A stretch of DNA of 64,000 nt from NCBI RefSeq assembly GCF_021018805.1, contig NW_026960607.1:2668501-2732500 (forward strand), given 5' to 3'. Below are positions 33,217-44,660 of the stretch, piece after piece. Position 1 is the stretch's first letter, and the number at the start of each line of letters is the position of its first letter. A model generated the notes under the pieces. That model did not search any database. It was not told the origin of the DNA and saw nothing but the letters and a program-made list of their open reading frames with translations. A program made the translations under genes and the position numbers. The DNA comes from Prinia subflava. Lineage: Eukaryota; Chordata; Aves; Passeriformes; Cisticolidae.

Positions 33217-34430
33217 CATCGTCAGAATTATAGCCTCACAAGGAATTCCACTCACTTCTCAAGCAAATCTGCTTTCAAAAGACTTTGTGAAGCAATTTTT
33301 CTTTCAACTTAGAGATTGTGCTCAGGAGTTCTCTCAAGATTCTCCTGCGGATCTTTTTCAGTCTTTCACTCCAGTAAAAGGCAGCTACACAGCGAAGCCA
33401 AAGCAACTCAGCCAACCAAGAGCAGCCTTTTCCAAGCGTGTTGCACAAGGACAGCAACTTTTCTATCCTCATCAAGAAGAGGGGAAGGAAGATATTGCAT
33501 CATGGCAACAAGCACAGCAACTGACTCCAACTCACAAATACATTTATACAGATCCACAAGCATCCGAAGCAACAGATTGGAATGAAATAAAAAAGAAAGC
33601 ATTAAAGGAAAAAGACTTTGATATGACAGATACCGGAAGTATAGCAATGCCAGTGACTTTTGATGCACGGGGACAAAATCCAAGATGGGAACGACTGAAT
33701 CATGATATAGTAAGAGACCTAATGAAAGCAATGCGTGAGAATGGCATTGGATCACCCTACTTCAAACAGCTTTTGAAAGGCACATTCAACACATATGACT
33801 TAACACCGTATGATCTCAGATCCCTTGCTTCAATGATTCTCACAGATTCACAAATCCTGATATGGGATGCAAAATGGAGAAGAGCCCTTGAAAATCTCAG
33901 AAACACATACCAAGGAGGACAAAACGCAGCTCTCACTGTGGCAGAAATGGCAGGAGACCCGCCACACGACAACCCACAGCGGCAAGCCAGAAATTTACCG
34001 CGAGGGGTGTTGGCAGACATCAAAGATGCGGCACGGAAAGCAATCGTGCAAATTCCACCGGCAGGAGTTCCAGAAAGCATCTACACTGAAATCAAGCAAG
34101 GTCCTTCAGAGCCCTTCACTTCATTCATCGACCGCCTCACTCAGGCAGTGGACAGGCAAGTGAATGATGAAGGAGCAAAGCCTTGCTTGCTCCGAAGTCT
34201 TGCTTTTGCAAACGCTAATGCAGAATGCAAGCGGATCGTCAGTGCCATGCCAGATCAACCCTCTCTGGCAGACATGGTGGAAGCATGCAGCAAGGTGGGC
34301 ACACCTCAGCATGTTGCATCGATTCAAGCAAGCCTCTTGGGAGAGCAGATCGAAAAGATCATGAAAGTCCAGAGTGAGAACTTCAAAGAAGTTTTGGCAG
34401 CGCTCCATCAATCCAATTTCTCTGGGAGCA

Positions 34431-35138
34431 GTCAACCCAAGAGGATTGCAAAGTCTGCAGCTATGGCAGACTGATGTAACGAAATATCCATCTTTTGGGA
34501 AACTCAAAAATATCCATGTTTCGGTTGACACATTTTCAGGCGCAATTTTTGCATCTCTGCACGCAGGTGAAACAGCGCAACACGCGTGCAGACATTTTTT
34601 GCAAGCTTTTGCATCGTTAGGCGTTCTGCAAGAGATAAAAACAGATAATGGTCCAACATACATAGGAAAAGCGCTTGACAAATTTTTGAAAAGATGGGGT
34701 GTCCGGCACACCTTTGGCATCCCACATTCTCCAACAGGTCAAGCAATCATTGAAAGAGCACATCATACACTGAAGTCCCTTTTGGACAAACAAAAAAGGG
34801 GGGAGGCGGACGCAACACCTCACATGCGTCTGAACAAAGCTTTATATGTGTTGAATTTCCTGAACGGCTCTTTCACAGAGCCCACTCCACCGATTGTGAG
34901 ACATTTTTCAAATAGTTCTCAAGCAAAACTGAAAGAGAATCCCTTGGTCTTGGTCAAAAACCCAGAGTCAGGAAAGATCGAAGGTCCATTCAAATTAATA
35001 ACTTGGGGCAAGGGTTATGCTTGTGTCTCCACAGGAGCTGGACCAAAGTGGGTGTCGGCAAGACACGTGAAACCGTACCGAGTCCAGGAACAAGCAGACG
35101 CAAGCCCCGGAAACGCAGAAGCAAGCACGCAGACGTGA
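34431..35138 (+). pseudogene. pol: ERV-C integrase, core and C-terminal part only
   Basis: The open frame begins at the deletion junction with NPRGLQ and carries all three catalytic residues: D at 34473, D at 34644 and E at 34752 (35 residues between the last two). The C-terminal domain follows, with PLVLVKNPESG and TWGKGYACVST, to the stop at 35138. The N-terminal zinc module and all upstream pol are deleted. It is out of frame with gag and has no clear start, so it is probably not translated. It is closely related to the ERV-A integrase at 330-1026 but undamaged after the junction. Confidence 0.88.
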
Positions 35139-35251
35139 GCCAGTGCCAAAGCCGTGAACATCTCCTCGTCTGGCGTGCAAAAGACTTTGGGACTTGGGGT
35201 TTTTTTCTCTGTGACTTGGGTGTTGTTTGAGTTCAGAAATTCCCAGGAGGA

Positions 35252-36365
35252 ATGAGGTCTCTAAATATGGAGGTTGATCAGATGTTACTCCTGTGCCTCA
35301 TCCTTTCACCAATTGCCTTAGGCAGTGTGGCAGATCTGCCAATGATACAACCAAGAGAAAATGTCTGGGAAACTCTGGCCAATGCGTCAGGGTTGGATAC
35401 CATCTGCTTGACTCACTCAAAGCCAGGAAAACCCTTTTCAACATGTTTAGTGGGTTTGCCAGTGAGTGAATGGCCGATCCCAACAGAGGGTGAATGGGAC
35501 GCGTGGGTAGAATCTCTGCCCAAGGCTCTTTTTGAACCTCAGGAATTGGAAATTTTTGGTTCACTTAGAATGGGATTCTGTGTGGAATTTGGTTCTTCTG
35601 GGGTGACAAGCAACAGAGTAGTAAATGTCACACCAGATCAAGAATTTTATAAGAATGCATCCTCTTGGTGTGATTACACCAAGGTGCAGAACAAACCATT
35701 CAACCATGATGGTCCAGCGCAATTGCCAAAAGGGATCTTTTTAATCTGCGGGGACAGGGTTTGGCCCGCGATCCCTGCACAGGCGATAGGTGGTCCATGT
35801 AGTATTGGAAGACTCTCATTGTTAACACCTAACATGACATGGACATGGACATGGGTGTGAGGAATTTGAAGGAATGTGTTGTATGAATTTGTCGGACCAT
35901 TCTAGATCCATTCACGAAAACATAAAGCGATTGCGGGACAGTGTCAACAGACTTGGAGAAGTCACCGGATCATGGTTGGATGGGATGTTCAATTGGTTCA
36001 ATCTTTCAGCGTGGTGGAGAGAACTTTTAAAGGTTTTGATACATTTTTTGTTGGGACTTGTGATTCTTCTGGTGTTCGTGCCGTGTTTGCTTCAATGCAT
36101 GCGGCGCGCCATGGATGGAGCTGCCAGAGGGGTGTTTTTGGTGCAAACAGGAGGGGGAGATGTTGGAGTCCAGGGGATCCCTCTGACAGCCCTGGAGAGT
36201 CAGGGGGCTGTACAGGGGGTCTGGGATCTGTACAAGGGGGTCAGCCAGCCTCCCACAGAGCCCAGAAGGACTCTGATTCTGGCTTCTATCCATGGAAGTG
36301 AATGCTCACATGAAGGAAGAATCACAGATCCTAAGAATTTAGAAGTAGATAGTAGTTTGTCATAG
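35252..36365 (+). pseudogene. env: ERV-C env with central deletion
   Basis: ATG 35252 starts a signal-peptide-like segment (hydrophobic run around 35282-35335), then about 175 residues of surface subunit with several N-linked glycosylation sites; stop at 35858-35860. At a TGGACA repeat near 35840-35850 the sequence jumps to the transmembrane subunit in another frame: CEEFEGMCC (CX6CC) near 35853-35882, heptad region and hydrophobic anchor about 36030-36090. The cleavage site, fusion peptide and the segment before CX6CC are missing. The second frame runs on into the 3' LTR and stops at 36365. It cannot make a working Env. It is homologous to ERV-A env. Confidence 0.87.
36149..36160 (+). other. 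Polypurine tract of ERV-C
   Basis: AGGAGGGGGAGA ends one base before the LTR start TGTTGG at 36161. Confidence 0.85.
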
Positions 36366-36938
36366 AGTATAAATATAGAGATTAGGATTCATAGTATACG
36401 GGGCTGAGAGGACAAGATGGAGGAATTGGGGAGTGGCCCCTAGTTTCCTTGTTCTTGTTCTCATCCCCCATCTTTTGCTGATTTGGACTTTAGAGATTGG
36501 TTTAGAATAGAACTGACATGTTAGCGTAGCAAGTTAGTATTGGTAATGTTCTGTAAACAATAAATACGTCTTGGACTGTGGTTGGGTCGGGAGTGCGGTA
36601 CATAAGGTACGGGGCTCTCTGATCCGCCCCAGTCCAGCGGCAGCCCAGCGCCAGTCCAACGGCGTGTCTTGCTTTGCTGGGGACGCCTTGCAAAGCCGAA
36701 CAAGAACTGTTAGATAATATGAAATAAACAACCTTGATAACCTGAGCTGCTGGACTCACAGTGTCGTCTCTGCCTTCGGTGTGAAACGCTCAGGGCAAAG
36801 AGAAGACAGAAAACCTTATTATCTTGGGGAACAGCAACCCCAGGGAAATACCCAGGGAACAGCAACCCTGGGGGAAGATTTCACCACCTCGGGGAACGGC
36901 CGCCCCGAGGGGAATCTCGGGGAACATCAACCCGGAGA
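36161..36938 (+). repeat. ERV-C 3' LTR
   Basis: Matches 30346-31124 with one base fewer in a G-run and G for T at 36934, five bases from the end. That change turns the wobble pair in the last U5 stem into a mismatch. The env reading frame overlaps its first 205 bases. Confidence 0.94.
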
Positions 36939-37225
36939 GATAGGCACCTGGGGGCCAATAGGAGAGTCTCTAAGGAGTGGCTAGCTAATAAGTAAAAGGG
37001 ATTGACGTATAACCGATTGCATAGCAATTAGGGTATGAGTCAAAATATAATACAAGTTGATAGAAATAAAGACAGGCACCATTATAAGGAATGGGGGAGG
37101 ATATGCTTAGGGAAAACATACAGCAAATCCTAAAACATAACCATAATTTCAAGCAAACCCCTTATGAATGCTAACACACATAAAACAGAAGGCTAGCCAA
37201 GAACCTAAACCAAAAGCACACTGCA
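36939..37225 (-). mobile_element. Outer LTR of the nest, right piece
   Basis: After the GATAGG duplication the old reverse-strand LTR resumes with the layout seen at 30125-30262 in the nested copy (CCAATAGG, GAGTGGCTAGCTAATAAGTAA, then AGGCTAGCC and AAACCAAAAGCACA). The edge near 37220-37228 is approximate. Confidence 0.7.
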
Positions 37226-38722
37226 TCAATCTGTGTTTAAATGATCAAGCAGCGCTATCATAAAGATTTTTAATTCTTGTGCCACATATATTTATGTTTG
37301 AGTAACCATGAGTAGTAATAACATAACAGATGTTATTTATTTTTTTTTAAGTTAGAAAGTGGCCTAGATGTGGGACTTCTCAGTGAAGAGGTGATATACT
37401 CCTAAGAAACCAGAGGGTAGTATGCTGCTGGCATATCTGAAAGACTAGAGAAGTCATCATACTGCTTTAATGTCTGGAAGAGTTCCAGGTTTAATGAGCA
37501 TTTAAGCTCCTTTCTGCTGTGGGAACACCATAATGAATACTGACAAGCCTGTGTTGCAGGTTGGCTGACACAGCTGTCCTCAGAATTCAAGGGCTTTTTC
37601 ACAGTTGCCCATCCCTGAGTTCTTCATTGTTTTTGAGTAACCTCCTGGCCTCAGACTCAGTATCCTTCCTGACAATGAAAGCATGTCAAAGACTTGGAAA
37701 ATTGCTTTCTCACCACTTCTGGAAGTGATAATGTGATCTTGTCATCTTAAAAACAAAACCCCCTCCTGCATTTCAGTGTGCTGTGCATAAATGTCGATCT
37801 TTGTTGTATACTGTTCTGTACGTGCATATTTGGGGAGGTGAGTGATGGAAGTTCAGAATGCTGCAATTGCTGATTAATTGTGGAGTAAACTTCTTCTACT
37901 GAGCATAACTTCAAACACAAGTGAAAGGAACCTAGTGTGTTGCACAACACTGCTCTTTGTCCTTATACTGACAGCAAGTAGGGCTGTTTTAAAGGAGTAT
38001 AAGAGAAATAGCCAGGGTAGCTATCAGATGAATTATGATGCTCTTTTGCTATGGCTATATATTCTCTTAGGTAGTAAAGGCTCAATCTTAAATGCACATG
38101 AGCCATTAGAGAAGAATTTGTTATTCCACGAAGATGACTATAGGGAAAAAAGTATCAAGTACAGTGAAATATAGAGGAAAAAATGCCAATTTTCATTGGG
38201 GAGGGTACACCATGTAAATCTGCGGACATTTAGGTGTGGGGTTTTTATATCTTTAAGACAAGTTGCTCAAAATCTCTTGAGCAAGAGGTACCTTACTGTG
38301 TACCAAACCTGACAATGATTGTGAAAAAAGAGCTCTTAGAGGCACCTCAGATAATGAACTGCTTACAGGAGCCAGCCCTAGAGCCTTGCAGTATGATTCT
38401 TCCCTTATGCATGCCTCCATAATGTACTGTGCACCTATTATTTTCAGAGCACATGATGAAAGTCTCTTGAAGATGACATAATTTGGTTCAGACCAAGTTT
38501 TAGAAAGAATGTGAAGCAAAATCTATGCTGTAACATTATGCTGGGGTTTTTTACTAACTCTGCCACAGCAAGTGAAGAGTAAAATGTAGCTCCTAACAGG
38601 TGGATCTGATTTTTAAATAGCAGCTTTGGCAGGTGAGACATCTAAGGGGCTTACAAGGATAGCATCTGTAGCATTCAAAGTACTCTTCTGGAACACTGGG
38701 TCACCTTAAAAACCGGTTGGTG
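37226..38722. other. No gene seen; AT-rich
   Basis: No recognised repeat or convincing open frame. Confidence 0.6.
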
Positions 38723-39567
38723 TGTTAGGGGTTAGATTTGTTTGTTGTTTTTTCTTTTTTTTTTCCTTTTCTTATAGAATTTTTCCCCATAAGTTCCTAG
38801 GAGATAAATTACTGATTCTTTGACTGAAACAAAGAAGTGGCCAAAGGAGATTTTATCACCGGGCTAACCTATTGTTTTTGGGTCTCTGGGAGTTTTCTCT
38901 CAGAGGGGCGAGATAATGCGAGCTTTGGGAAAGGTAAAAGAGCTGGAGGGGCAGTTGCTCTCTCTTGCTCTCGGCATCAGGGAGGATGGTCAGGCTGCCG
39001 ATTGCTGCAGGAAGAGTTCACGGTCATCACTCCGTCTCGTCCTGGGAAATCTACCATCATTTGCTCATGTACATCGAGAATCCTGAGTTTGCCTTCTCCT
39101 GCCCTGCTGGGCTGGCCCTGCCCCCACCACAGCTGCTTCTTTGGAGCTTTGAGGCTTTCCTGCTACTCTGTAGCCCTGCATTGCACTGCCCTGCCCTGCC
39201 GGGACATCCCTGCTGCTCCAGGTACTAGCGCAGAGCATCTGATCTCATCCACCAGCCTGGGACTTTCCACCTTTCCAGCTTGGCCTCTTGGAGTCCCACA
39301 GGGGCACTGAGATCAAACTGCCCTGGGCTTTTTGCGAAAGAAAGCCCTCGAGGTTCCTGGTTCTCTTTATTATTAATGCTGTAGTTGTTGTTGTTTGTTT
39401 TGTCATATATACTAGTAAAGAACTGTTATTCCTATCCCCATACCTCTGCCTGAAAGCCCCTTTAATTTTCTAAATTGGAATAACTTGGAGGGAGAGGATT
39501 TGAATTCTCCATCTCTAGGGAGGTCCTGACTCCTTCCTAGCAGATACCTGTCTTTCAAACCAAGACA
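38723..39567 (+). mobile_element. Solo LTR (845 bp), same family as 12605-13423
   Basis: Reads TGTTAGGGG at the left and AAACCAAGACA at the right. AGTAAA at 39414-39419, before AGAACTGTTATTCC, is probably a changed poly(A) signal, giving + sense and a short U5 of about 140 bases. Flanks TGGTG and AGGTG match in four of five bases, a possible decayed target duplication. Confidence 0.85.
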
Positions 39568-40550
39568 AGGTGGTAGCAAGCTATGTTGATTGTGCGACAC
39601 TCAGAGTGTAAAAGCTTGCTATGTAATTTGGAATTGCATTTGCTAAGGACAGAAATGATTCTTGAGTGTTTTAGTGTTTTGAGTGTTAGGTAGTTGGTTT
39701 TCTTTTTGGTTTTGATTTTTTTTTCTTCAAGCAGTTGGTGTGAAAGGCTACAGCTGAAATCAGGGGCCGAAATGTTGAATCCACCTTTTGTGTGTAGGTT
39801 GCTAGATTTTTACTCAACTGTTCATGATACTTCATGCTAGGTGTAGGCTGGAAAGGGCTTTGGAACTGTCTAGTTTGATCCCTGATCAACTTCCTTATTT
39901 TTACTTTGCAATGAGAAAGAGTATGTAGCTTTTTGATCTGGTTCAAAATATTTCTGATAAAATGTATTTTGCTTCAGACAGATTCAGTAAGTAGTGTGAC
40001 TAATTCATTAACAATACCTCCATTTCACATTTGCTTTTAACTTTCACTCCCACCAGATGACAAAAGAAATTAGAGGTGTGAGAGATTAATCTCTGGGCTT
40101 TGTGCTAGGAACTCTCTTGTCCCCAGTGTTCCTGCCTATGTGTGCTTGTAGTTTGATCTGGACTAGCTTTCAAGTTCCCTTCACTCCTGTTAGTGATGCC
40201 ATTTCTTGCACGAGAGCAATAACCCTGACAGGAGAAATTCAGTTTGTGCATTGTTCTCGAATCTGAAACCTACAGAGATAAACATGTCGAGTAGCCCTGT
40301 GCTTCTCCTTCAAGCACTTTGAGGTTTGCTGATCGAAAACACTTATCAAATTGAGCGAAATTAGTATACTACAGATTTAGGATGCTCAGTTTAGCATTAC
40401 TGTGAAAAATCCATTTGGGATAATAGACTTTACCCCAGGGATTTAGAAGAGCCACAAGGAAAAAAAAAAGTTCAGTCTTGGATTGCTAATTAAAAATCAG
40501 TAGCGTTGGGAAATGTTTCATGCTTCAGTCTAATTTTTGACAAGTATGAA
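39568..40550. other. No gene seen
   Basis: AT-rich; no recognised repeat. Confidence 0.6.
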
Positions 40551-41235
40551 TCACAGAATATCCTTAGCTGGAAGTGACCCACAGGGATCATCAGAATCCC
40601 ACTCCTGACCCTGCACAGGACACTCCTAAGAGTCATACCATGTACCTGAGAGCCTTGCCCAAATACTCCTTGAACTGTCAGGCTTGGTGCTGTAATCACT
40701 TCTCTGGGGAGCCCAGCCACCCTCTGGGTGAAGAACCTTGTCCTAATATCCAACCTAAAAGTGCTCTGACACAGCTTCAGGCCATTTCCTTTGGTCCTGT
40801 TACTGGTCACCACAGAGAAAAGATCAGTGCCTGTCCCTGTGTTTTCTCTTTGTGACAAAATTGTAACTGTGATGAGGTCTCCCCTCAGTCTCCTCCAGGC
40901 TGAATGGACCAAGTCATCTCAGACGCTTCTCATACGGCTTCCCCTCAAGGCCCTTCACCATCTTTGTTGCCCTTCTCTTGACTCTCTCTAACAGCTTGGT
41001 GTCTTTATAGTGTGGCACCCAATACTGCACACAGGACTCAAGGTGAAGCCTTCCCACTGCAGACCAGAGTGGGCCAATCCCCTCCCTTGCCTGGCTGGTG
41101 ATGCTGTGCCTGATGCACTCCAGGACATGGTTGACCCTCCTGGCTGCCAGGGCACTGCTAAATCCTAATCAACTTGTTAAGAGACCTGGGACCCCCAGGT
41201 CTCTTTCTGCAGTCTAATCTCTTGCATCCTAGGTT
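40551..41235 (-). mobile_element. CR1 LINE fragment, reverse strand
   Basis: The left edge ATCACAGAAT is the reverse complement of the CR1 3' terminal ATTCTGTGAT repeat. Reading in reverse, the block gives broken pieces of the end of the CR1 reverse transcriptase ORF (RRLRGDLITV, NGLKL, FRLDIRTRFFTQRV). It extends to CCTGGGACCCCCAGGTC near 41195, typical CR1 ORF2 sequence. 5'-truncated and inactive. Confidence 0.88.
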
Positions 41236-44189
41236 GTATGTGTGTGATGGCTTCTATAGATAATGCAGAGGGATACTCACAAAGACTAAGGAAGTCTGTT
41301 ATGGTGTCTGTTCTGCTACACTAGTCTTCTGGTGACTTTAGGTCCTGCCTTTCTTTATAGATGACCTGAGCTGAAAAATGGGATAAGTTGTAGGGCATTT
41401 ACTCCTTGCACAAGGCTGTTGGTCTCCAGAAGGGCTGTTAGGTTTGCGGATCGCTGGTGTTTAGAAAAAGGACTATATTAGCAATTCAACAATATAGACA
41501 GCAGCTAGAAGACACTGAAATACTAGTTTCAGAAGAAAAAGTTAACTCTTTGCAGTAATGTGTACAGTCTTGAAATTGCAGTCAAAGCTGTTTTTCATCC
41601 ATCATTTCTGAAGGCATCTTAGGTCCCAGAGTTTTTTGATTTTGTTTATTTTAGCAAAATTGAGCCTATCTAGGCATGACATTGCTCTTTGTTAATATGC
41701 AGAAGGGTTAAATAAAAGGAAAAGAGAGAAGGAAGTAGACAATGAAGACAGCTTTTGTATAAGGAGACAATGGAATCAGGCTACAATTTAGGATACAGTC
41801 TAGTTGTAAGAGGAAATTATTTTGTGCATACCTTAATGGGAGTGTGAGAAAAAGAAGTTTCAACTTCTTTTTCCACAAGAGCCTTCATAAATCTAGAGAA
41901 TTTATTATAATTGACTTTTGCAGTGTAGAAATTATGTTCAGGATCTAGAAGGCCTTTCCTGGTCTTCATTAGCAGAAACTGTCTTGCAGTTACATGATCT
42001 ACTTGGTTTTACCTTTACAGGAAAATAACATACTGTTTAAGGGAATATTTGTAAATTCTTATGTAAAAAATTATACATGTATCTATTTGTGTAAATAAGC
42101 CTGCTTCCATCCAGTGTGGGGAACATGAAAATAATTATTATCTTCTGTGCCAAAAGGAATATTCTGAATTATAAATATATATAATGATTATACGGTTGAT
42201 AGCATAGTTTTTCTGCTATATTATTGATTTTAGTCACAAAATGTAACTTTTAGCCCATTGTCATAGACAAGAAAGCTAAGTAAAATACTGGGGGAAGAAA
42301 AGTATGATGACAAAAATTGGAGTCCTCTGCCCTCCCCTGCTCCCCAAGATTGTGTGCATCTTCCTAGAGTCTTCTTCATAGGAAACAATATATTGTATAA
42401 TGCAGATGTTGTAAATCCTGTTAATTTTTCACTGAAGTTGCACCCTCCCTCCCCTGCAGGGAATATTATTAATTCTGCATATAGTGGAGATTGGCACCAG
42501 TGTAATTATGCAGAAAATCTTCTTGTCATCACTTTGAATGCTAGTTAAGCTGCTGCTTCTATTTTCCCCACTACTGGAGACTGCAGTCTACTGAGTTCCT
42601 ACTGAGCACTCAGGAACACAGTCTGGAGTTTGTGTACGTTTCAGTATAGAAAACTGAAGATTGTTGTTGGAGGGGGAGTAACAGAACAATTGTTGTGACT
42701 CTAGGCACTGTTTTCTGGACTAGATCTTTGAGGTTGGATTCTATATCTGAAATGCTGTAAAATAATTTATTGAGGATATCAGATGCCTTCGTGAAGAAAG
42801 TTTTTGGAGTAAGCTGAAGCAGGAAAGTGCTTCTATGCCTTTACTAATGAGGAAAAATAGTTAAAAGATGTATATGTTAATTTTAGTGTAGTACAGAGCA
42901 TGAAGATAAATCTTAGAAACATCACCTTCCAAACAATGAATGCTTTCTAATACATCTAAAGCACTTTAATCAAAGCAGTATTATTTTTACTAAATATGCT
43001 CAAGTTTATGAAGTCTATTCTGAACTAATATCTGACCTACACATATATTCCTGCACACTTGAGAGTTGTGTACTTTTGCCCAGCTCATATTGCATTCAGC
43101 CCAGTGTAAAGCTAATGACTGAATATTGATTTTTCTGGGAGAGCTGCATTCCCTACACTTCAATTTGGATTCTATGAACACTGAACTCCTGTTTGGATGC
43201 AAGTGCTCTCAGAAGAAAACCCATTTTATATAAAGAAGAGTAAGTCTTATAGAGAGCTATTAAAACACAAATAGAATGTATCTTTTTGGAGAGAATTTCA
43301 TATATTGATGTGTTTCAGGGTTTTCGGTATAACCAGGTCCCAAACACTGGTTGCCACTGTCTATGTTCTGTCCAACTCCTGCCTTTCTGGTGTGTATGAC
43401 GCAATGGCAGCAGTGGTTCTTCAAGTCTTGCTGCCCAGAATGTGTCAGCACTGACCAAAAGTAACATCGGTTAGAAATTTTGAGTGTCAGATTGAAGATA
43501 AAGGCTTGGCTCTTTCTCAGTCTTCATCTTCCCTGACACCAAAGGCCTCTATTGATTTTAAAATCAACTCAAGACTCCACATATATTTTTTTGGTTTTTA
43601 AATGTGCTAGATAGCCAACATATAAAAGCTAATGAGGAAAGTATTGCAAAAAAGCAAAATGATCTTTTAGAGGTGCAGTGCTTGTAAAGAAGACAATTTA
43701 ACTTGTGATGGCATCTTTTTTGCCTCCACTGTGCCTTCAGGGAGCAATCTCCTTTTCTGGCAAAGAAAAGTATAAAAGCCTTATTTATACTACATGCATG
43801 CATATTTTTTGTGCCACATTGCTTTTAAAAAAACATTTCAATATGTTTTCTGTAAATTATTCTTTGAAAGGCAAGCTCTGTAATACTTTAAATACATGAG
43901 AATATTCTTTATTCAAAGTAACACACTTCTGTTCCCCTTATATTTTATGAAGATCATTTTAGGGTATGGCATGCTTTTGGATGTTGTTTTATATCAATCA
44001 TTGTATCAGTTGTGTTCTTGATGATAAAATGCAAAGCACTGGGCTAGTGAAAGTTTTATTCATGTTACTCAACTCTGTTGTAAATAATTTTGAGGGAAAG
44101 AAAGGGCAAGTATGTTGATCAAACTTTGGATTGTAGAGGTCTCTAATGGTCCTCTCCCTAGAAAGAATTTCATTCAGGAATTTGATTTA
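41236..44189. other. No gene seen; about 3 kb of AT-rich sequence
   Basis: Only short frames and simple A/T runs; no recognised repeat family. Confidence 0.55.
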
Positions 44190-44469
44190 GGTCTTGAACA
44201 GGGTTACAGAGCTCACAGCTATCTGCTGTGTGGGGAGGACAGCCATGAGGCCCTCAGGGTCTGGGGTGTCTGCACGCACTCGCTCTGAAGAAGGGCTGGT
44301 GCAGCAGGAGGAGTGCCCACAGCAGCCTTTGCCAGGGCTGGAATTCCTGGGCTGGTCAGCCCTGAAGCCTGAGGGATGGGGGTGTGTGGAGGCTGGGATG
44401 ACTGGAGAAGCCCAAGGTGGTCAATAAACTGCTGGCTATGTCCAAGAGATTTAGAAGGCTTTGCAGCCC

Positions 44470-44610
44470 CCAGGGACTTCTCCAAAGAGCTACTCCCCAG
44501 GCAGATGGTTCCTGGCTGGTCTTGCTCTTCCTTCCCAAGTGCAGGGCCTTGCATTTGCCCTGGTTGAACTACATCCTCCTTTAGTACCCTTCCCCAAGCT
44601 TCCCTGGGGC
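44470..44610 (-). mobile_element. Old CR1 fragment, reverse strand
   Basis: The stretch around 44539-44580 (AGTGCAGGGCCTTGCATTTG, then GGTTGAACTACATCC) matches a conserved part of CR1 ORF2 in reverse. The GC-richer sequence from about 44194 to 44660 may all derive from the same element, but outside the core I cannot align it. The 193-codon reverse frame across it has several unrelated parts and is not a gene. Confidence 0.6.
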
Positions 44611-44660
44611 ATTCCAGGTGGCATCTCTGCCCAGGACTTTGTTTGCTGCCTTTTGGAGGA

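Larger units (their letters stand above)
31365..34430 (+). pseudogene. gag: ERV-C gag, frame broken once and cut at the 3' end
   Basis: Starts at ATG 31365 with MGGN, a likely myristoylation signal. A matrix domain follows (about 31365-31670), then a long proline-, glycine- and glutamate-rich stretch, 51-bp repeats (about 32770-32970) and a stop at 33024-33026. The downstream part is one frame back (-1): an acidic tract, then a betaretrovirus-like capsid (about 33580-34350) with a major homology region around 34100-34165 (QGPSEPF...). The frames meet at a T6 run, 32981-32986. Gag is cut near 34430, where integrase sequence begins in a third frame, so nucleocapsid is lost. In the current sequence Gag would stop at 33026 unless ribosomes slip. 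Confidence 0.88.
30346..36938 (+). mobile_element. ERV-C: young class II provirus with two internal deletions
   Basis: Two LTRs of 779 and 778 bp are identical by eye except for one G in a G-run and one base near the end. GATAGG at 30340-30345 and 36939-36944 is the target duplication. Contents in order are tRNA-Tyr primer site, gag, integrase from its catalytic core, env surface and membrane parts, polypurine tract. Nucleocapsid, protease, reverse transcriptase, RNase H and the integrase zinc module are missing, as is the centre of env. It lies within an older reverse-strand LTR. Confidence 0.95.

Noticed and set aside
34374..34430. Start of the ERV-C integrase frame before the junction
   Set aside because: These codons are gag sequence read in the wrong frame; integrase homology begins only near 34431.
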